NCBI GenBank assembly: GCA_030624545.1
Contig: JAUXJX010000027.1
Span: forward strand, 1-10,466
Direction of reading: 5' to 3'
DNA: 10,466 nucleotides
Source of the DNA: Bacteroidota bacterium
GTDB taxonomy: Bacteria > Zhuqueibacterota > JdFR-76 > DREG01
Position numbers and translations under genes: made by a program. The notes under the pieces are model-generated. The model did not search any database and was not told where the DNA came from. It saw nothing but the letters and a program-made list of their open reading frames with translations. Positions 7,295 through 10,466 of this stretch are shown piece by piece. Position 1 is the first letter of the stretch. Each line of letters starts with the position of its first letter.

Positions 7295-8521
7295 TTAAAT
7301 GACCTTCGTTCTCTTCAGGGTGGCAAGATCGTTGTTCATATGGGCCAAACGCTGACCATAAATCTCCTCGTTATGCTCTCCCAATTTCGGTGCATTGCCC
7401 GGTTGCCGACAGGGTGTCGTTGAGAACCGATATGGAACGGCAGGAATTTGAGTTTCCTTCCCGTTTTCCAGCTCCACCGCAACGAAGGATTTTCTTTCTA
7501 CGAAATGTGGTTCATGCATAACTTCATCAATCGTCCGAATTGGCGTAATGGCGATTCGATATTCCTGGGCTAGTTCTAGAACCTCCTCTTTCGTATGTTG
7601 CATTAACCAGGGCTCGAGATATCGATCCACTTCCTCTGGATAATCCCGGATGGCAATCGGATCCTGGTATCTAGGGTCGTTTGCCCAATCAGGATTGCCC
7701 ATTGCATCGATGAATCTCAACCATTCCTTCCTGTTTCGTGATGTAGCCGTTACATATCCATCTTTACAGCGATACGTAGCGCAGGGGTAAACACCTAAAG
7801 ATCCCGGCGCACGGGAGCCTTCCCTTTTTAGTGTAATACCCAGGAAATCCTCGTAGATTATCGACACGACGCCAACGTTGTTTACGGCCACGTCGGTCTC
7901 AGCAATGTCAATATGCTGACCCTCCCCAATGTTCCGTCTTGCTATCAGAGCCATGATGGTCGCAGCCGCAGCGGACAGGCCGGCTTGATAATCATAGTGG
8001 GAGAGAGGGACCGAAATAGGCTCCCTATCCGGGAATCCGAGGGCATGCGCTGCACCTGATAAAGCGCAGCAGTTAATGTGATGGCCTGCATAATCCTTGT
8101 ACGGGCCTGTTCGGCCGAACATTGAGACGGACGTCACTATCAAATCTTTATTCAGCGCCCTAAGTGAAGGATAGGTCAGCCCCAGCCGACTGATAATTTC
8201 CTGATCAAGGTTTTCGATAAAACAGTCCGCCGTAGCGATGAGTTCGGTAAAGATCTCTCTGCCTTTGCCGTCTTCAATATTCAGCGAAACAGACAGTTTA
8301 TTCGAGTTTAGATAAGCGAAAAGACCGCTGTTTTCCGAATCGGGCAAATCTTCAGAAAAAGGGCCATATAATCGCGAAGCATCACCGCTATCCGGCGGTT
8401 CTACCTTAATCACCTCCGCACCGAAATCTGCCAGCAGTTTTCCGCAAAAAGGTGCAGAAATAAGATTGCCATATTCTATGACTGTGATCCCTGACAGAAT
8501 GCCCTGATATTCACCGGCCAC
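7295..8521 (-). CDS. Class III (CaiB/BaiF family) CoA-transferase, copy 1
   Basis: This 408-residue class III CoA-transferase is paralogous to the next gene but clearly diverged. Seen are LSGITVIEYGNLISAPFCGKLLADFGAEVIKVEPP (residues 9-43), NSNKLSVSLNI (72-82), MFGRTGPYKDYAGH (134-147), the probable catalytic Asp177 in SHYDYQAG, GEGQHIDIAETD, and the C-terminal PKLGEHNEEIYGQRL. The family mechanism transfers CoA to a carboxylate through a covalent Asp-CoA intermediate. The GTG start at 8521 has an excellent ribosome binding site, GAAGGA at 8530-8535, eight bases upstream, and lies 28 bases after the dehydratase stop. The two-base gap to the second transferase suggests equal, coupled synthesis and possibly a two-subunit enzyme. 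Substrate specificity is not readable. Two independent homodimers acting on different acids is an equal alternative. Confidence 0.93.
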   Translation of the reverse strand: MAGEYQGILSGITVIEYGNLISAPFCGKLLADFGAEVIKVEPPDSGDASRLYGPFSEDLPDSENSGLFAYLNSNKLSVSLNIEDGKGREIFTELIATADCFIENLDQEIISRLGLTYPSLRALNKDLIVTSVSMFGRTGPYKDYAGHHINCCALSGAAHALGFPDREPISVPLSHYDYQAGLSAAAATIMALIARRNIGEGQHIDIAETDVAVNNVGVVSIIYEDFLGITLKREGSRAPGSLGVYPCATYRCKDGYVTATSRNRKEWLRFIDAMGNPDWANDPRYQDPIAIRDYPEEVDRYLEPWLMQHTKEEVLELAQEYRIAITPIRTIDEVMHEPHFVERKSFVAVELENGKETQIPAVPYRFSTTPCRQPGNAPKLGEHNEEIYGQRLAHMNNDLATLKRTKVI

Positions 8522-8529
8522 GTGCGTTA

Positions 8530-8535
8530 TCCTTC
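8530..8535 (-). promoter_or_regulatory. Ribosome binding site for CoA-transferase copy 1
   Basis: GAAGGA on the minus strand, eight bases before a GTG codon at 8521, justifies the non-ATG start. It lies in the 28-base spacer after the dehydratase gene. Confidence 0.7.
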
Positions 8536-8549
8536 AAAGCAGTCGGTTC

Positions 8550-9692
8550 TCATTTAGAAATACCACGTCCGGCAAGGGGCCAAAAATCCTTTTCCTTCGA
8601 TGGCAGGACTACGGTGGCATTGCCTACTGCGGTTTTTTGTCCTGATTGATTCTCGCACCAGATTTCGCAATAAACGACCGGCTCTCCGTCCTCTTCACCC
8701 TTGTCGGTCACCCGGCCTTTACACCAGGTTGTATGAGTAACAAGATTAAAACCGACAAGTTTCGCGTACAGTCTCTTGACAAAGCCATCATCGCCTATCC
8801 AGTTAGTGAGCAGGTGCCCTAACCATGAAATCCGTTGGGATCCGTAGTCGTAGGAATACTGCACGCCAACGTCTTTCGCTGTGCCGTCGTCGAAATGAAC
8901 CGCTTCCGCGACTTCTCCCCCCTTCATGGCAATTTGTGGGTGACGTCTGCGGTAATCCAGCGCAAATTTGTGCGCTTTGAGGTACGGCGATCCGGCACCC
9001 ATGAGCCAACAAATAATATCAGCCGTCGTCAACGGCCCCTTTACCACCGGCATCAATTCTTCACCTGCTTCAACGTCCTCCCAATATCGAGGATTCGCGC
9101 CTCTGATTTCTTCCCGATCATAATCTTCTTCGATCTTTTTGAAATCTTTGACGGCATAAGCATGTTGCCGTATTTCAGAATACTTTGCAGATTCCTTTGC
9201 TGCATCTCTTTCGGCAAAAATATTCCAACCGGAAGCTGTTGCGACGATTTCACCACGCTGATTGGTATAGGTCGTTTTGCAATACCCGATAAACGTCCGT
9301 TTCGCCATTTTGCTTTTTGTTTTTTCGACCAGATCCGTAATCGTATCCGTAACCGTAAACGAATCATCAACCATAATAGGCTTGTAGAATTGCCAGTCAT
9401 TACCGGCATGCCAGCCGTGAATTCCTGGGAAACAGGCACCTTTGGCGTCGGGCCAAAAAACGCTGTATAGAAAACAGGGCGGTGCGACGATACATCCATA
9501 TCCAGTTTTCCGGGCATACTCCGCGTCGGTCCACAGAGGATTCGGATCTCCGAGGCCGCGGGCAAAATGTCGGATCGTGTCGCTTGTTGCCGCCCAGTTG
9601 TGGTAGGGCTCTTTAGGACTGTAAATCTCGCCGATACGGCTTCGGCTTTTCTCAACCATGTCGTCGCTTATCTTTGCATAGTCATTGCTCAT
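8550..9692 (-). CDS. Double-hotdog MaoC / FAS1-like dehydratase
   Basis: This 380-residue protein has an N-terminal FAS1-like dehydratase (MaoC_dehydrat_N-type) hotdog and a C-terminal MaoC-like hotdog. Such proteins hydrate enoyl-CoA or dehydrate hydroxyacyl-CoA; relatives include mesaconyl-C4-CoA hydratase-type enzymes. The N-terminal half has a hydratase-like motif, ARGLGDPNPLWTDAEYARKTGYG (about 44-66), with Asp49 and Asn51, followed by VAPPCFL. The His of the classical R-hydratase motif is Trp54, which I believe is usual in this subfamily. The C-terminal half shows YDYGSQRISWLGHLLTNWIGDDGFV and FNLVTHTTWCKGRVTDK, typical of the second domain. The ATG at 9692 has AGGGA (9702-9706) nine bases upstream. 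It heads the compact CoA-module part of the series, directly before the two CoA-transferases, so a CoA-thioester substrate produced by one of them is likely. The exact substrate is unknown. Confidence 0.88.
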   Translation of the reverse strand: MSNDYAKISDDMVEKSRSRIGEIYSPKEPYHNWAATSDTIRHFARGLGDPNPLWTDAEYARKTGYGCIVAPPCFLYSVFWPDAKGACFPGIHGWHAGNDWQFYKPIMVDDSFTVTDTITDLVEKTKSKMAKRTFIGYCKTTYTNQRGEIVATASGWNIFAERDAAKESAKYSEIRQHAYAVKDFKKIEEDYDREEIRGANPRYWEDVEAGEELMPVVKGPLTTADIICWLMGAGSPYLKAHKFALDYRRRHPQIAMKGGEVAEAVHFDDGTAKDVGVQYSYDYGSQRISWLGHLLTNWIGDDGFVKRLYAKLVGFNLVTHTTWCKGRVTDKGEEDGEPVVYCEIWCENQSGQKTAVGNATVVLPSKEKDFWPLAGRGISK

Positions 9693-9809
9693 GTCAGATG
9701 TTCCCTATTTACACTGCTATCGAATCAAGTCTGTCTTTTGCGCCGCCATCGTCGGTGGGACTTAACGGCTACGCCATCCGCGTTGTGATGGATATTTCCG
9801 ATCACCTAT
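9693..9809. other. Spacer between the M20 gene and the dehydratase operon
   Basis: These 117 bases could hold the promoter of the dehydratase-to-SDR series. On the minus strand TTGATT and TAAATA occur near the dehydratase start but are only about 11 bases apart, too close for a sigma-70 promoter. A weak hairpin, CCATC with an eight-base loop and GATGG (9773-9790 region), follows the M20 stop without a T-run. No firm regulatory site can be assigned. Confidence 0.3.
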
Positions 9810-10466
9810 CTAACCTGCTGTTCCGCAAATGCTGGCAGCGGTGAGCGCGTAGACCTTCGCAACAGATAGCAGATCTGCGATCGAGACGCTACTGTAGCCT
9901 CCCATCGTGTGAGTTTCCGGCCGCGACGGTGGCCCGTAGCAGATCGATGGGATACCGACCGCAGTGAAAGCGTTCATATCCCGCCACATACTCACGAACG
10001 GGGGCGCCGGCGGCGTAAGATCGCTACCGATTAGCTGTACATGGGCGTTCTTGACGGCTTCGATAAGGGATTCCGCGCCCTCTGCAATATAGCACCGGTG
10101 GTAATCGTAAGCCGTGATTTCGCATTTGATACCGAGCCGGTCCGCCACCGAACGGATTTCTTGTTGAATGTCGAGCGGGTCGCGGCCCGGCAGGATCCGG
10201 ACGTCGAAGTAGATATAGCAATACTCTTCGGCTTCGGTGAACAGTGGTCCGGAGGCACGTAGCTCCTGCACTTGAGCCGTGGGAACGATGGTGCCTCCCC
10301 AGTACTCGAGCTGTTCCCGCTCCTGATAGGCGCGCGCCCATTGTTCCAATGCGACGACCACATGCGCGGCCTTCTCGTACGGGTTCGGATTGTCCTGTAT
10401 GCGAGGTCCGCGAGCTACGAACGGCGTATACAGCACCCGGCCACTGACCGCGATCCGCAGGCGCAG
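9810..10466 (-). CDS. M20 family metallopeptidase/amidohydrolase, C-terminal part (5' end outside window)
   Basis: This reading frame encodes at least 218 residues and remains open to the window edge, so the true N-terminus lies beyond it. The GTG at 10434-10436 is internal, because in-frame codons reading LRLRIAVSGR precede it, as expected inside an M20 dimerisation (lid) domain. The visible part has the lid-domain segment with YIYFDVRILPGRDPLDIQQEI, then the return to the catalytic domain with SMWRDMNAF, VGIPSICYGP and THTMGGYSSVSIADLL, whose His is the C-terminal metal ligand typical of the family. M20 enzymes are two-zinc hydrolases cutting amide bonds of N-acyl amino acids, peptides or related compounds. 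The pattern resembles ArgE/DapE/acylase-type members more than the HyuC carbamoylase group. Its G+C is higher than that of the hydantoinase genes (39 of 60 bases at 10141-10200). It is probably in the same direction of transcription as the following series, with a 117-base gap. Confidence 0.85.
   Translation of the reverse strand: MRLRIAVSGRVLYTPFVARGPRIQDNPNPYEKAAHVVVALEQWARAYQEREQLEYWGGTIVPTAQVQELRASGPLFTEAEEYCYIYFDVRILPGRDPLDIQQEIRSVADRLGIKCEITAYDYHRCYIAEGAESLIEAVKNAHVQLIGSDLTPPAPPFVSMWRDMNAFTAVGIPSICYGPPSRPETHTMGGYSSVSIADLLSVAKVYALTAASICGTAG

Noticed and set aside
8835-9470. Long plus-strand open frame (211 codons) opposite the dehydratase gene
   Set aside because: It is antisense to a well-supported MaoC-family gene. 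The translation is rich in Phe, Arg and Ile without family motifs, so it is a shadow frame.
9510-9560. Trp54 in place of the His of the R-hydratase motif in the dehydratase N-terminal domain
   Set aside because: FAS1-like dehydratase relatives commonly have NPLW here, and activity in double-hotdog proteins need not depend on this half.

Overview
The window is bacterial: dense genes, short spacers, Shine-Dalgarno sites and TTG/GTG starts. It holds no rRNA, tRNA, CRISPR array or recognisable mobile element. Base composition is moderate (one 60-base sample of the first gene is 42% G+C), but the last gene is clearly richer. The gene families are catabolic and widespread in soil, marine and anaerobic proteobacteria and uncultured lineages. 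Nothing here fixes the taxon.

Layout. The plus strand carries hyuA-like (144-2177) and hyuB-like (2182-3924) genes, four bases apart, for the two subunits of a hydantoinase/oxoprolinase/ketone-carboxylase-type ATP-dependent enzyme. A 350-base gap without a supported gene separates them from a converging minus-strand series. In transcription order (right to left) that series is: the 3' part of an M20 metallopeptidase running off the window (9810-10466), a double-hotdog MaoC/FAS1-like dehydratase (8550-9692), two class III CoA-transferases two bases apart (7295-8521, 6060-7292), an Asp/Glu/hydantoin racemase-superfamily protein (5121-5933), and a short-chain dehydrogenase/reductase-fold protein (4275-5054).

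How they may work together (inference). HyuA, HyuB, a HyuE-like racemase-fold protein and an M20 amidohydrolase recall classical hydantoin-utilisation clusters. Here they are interleaved with a CoA module: two CoA-transferases, an enoyl-CoA hydratase-like protein and an SDR. A reasonable reading is a pathway in which a cyclic amide, imide or ketone is opened or carboxylated with ATP, the acid product is loaded onto CoA, and the thioester is hydrated and possibly oxidised. The substrate cannot be read from sequence.

The most unusual signals are in the last two genes of the minus-strand series. The SDR lacks the catalytic tyrosine (Leu instead) and has Gly at the usual catalytic serine position. 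The racemase-like protein lacks both catalytic cysteines. Both proteins otherwise look intact, so they may be repurposed folds or non-catalytic partners. Two short unexplained reading frames lie just downstream of the SDR gene and between the second CoA-transferase and the racemase-like gene.
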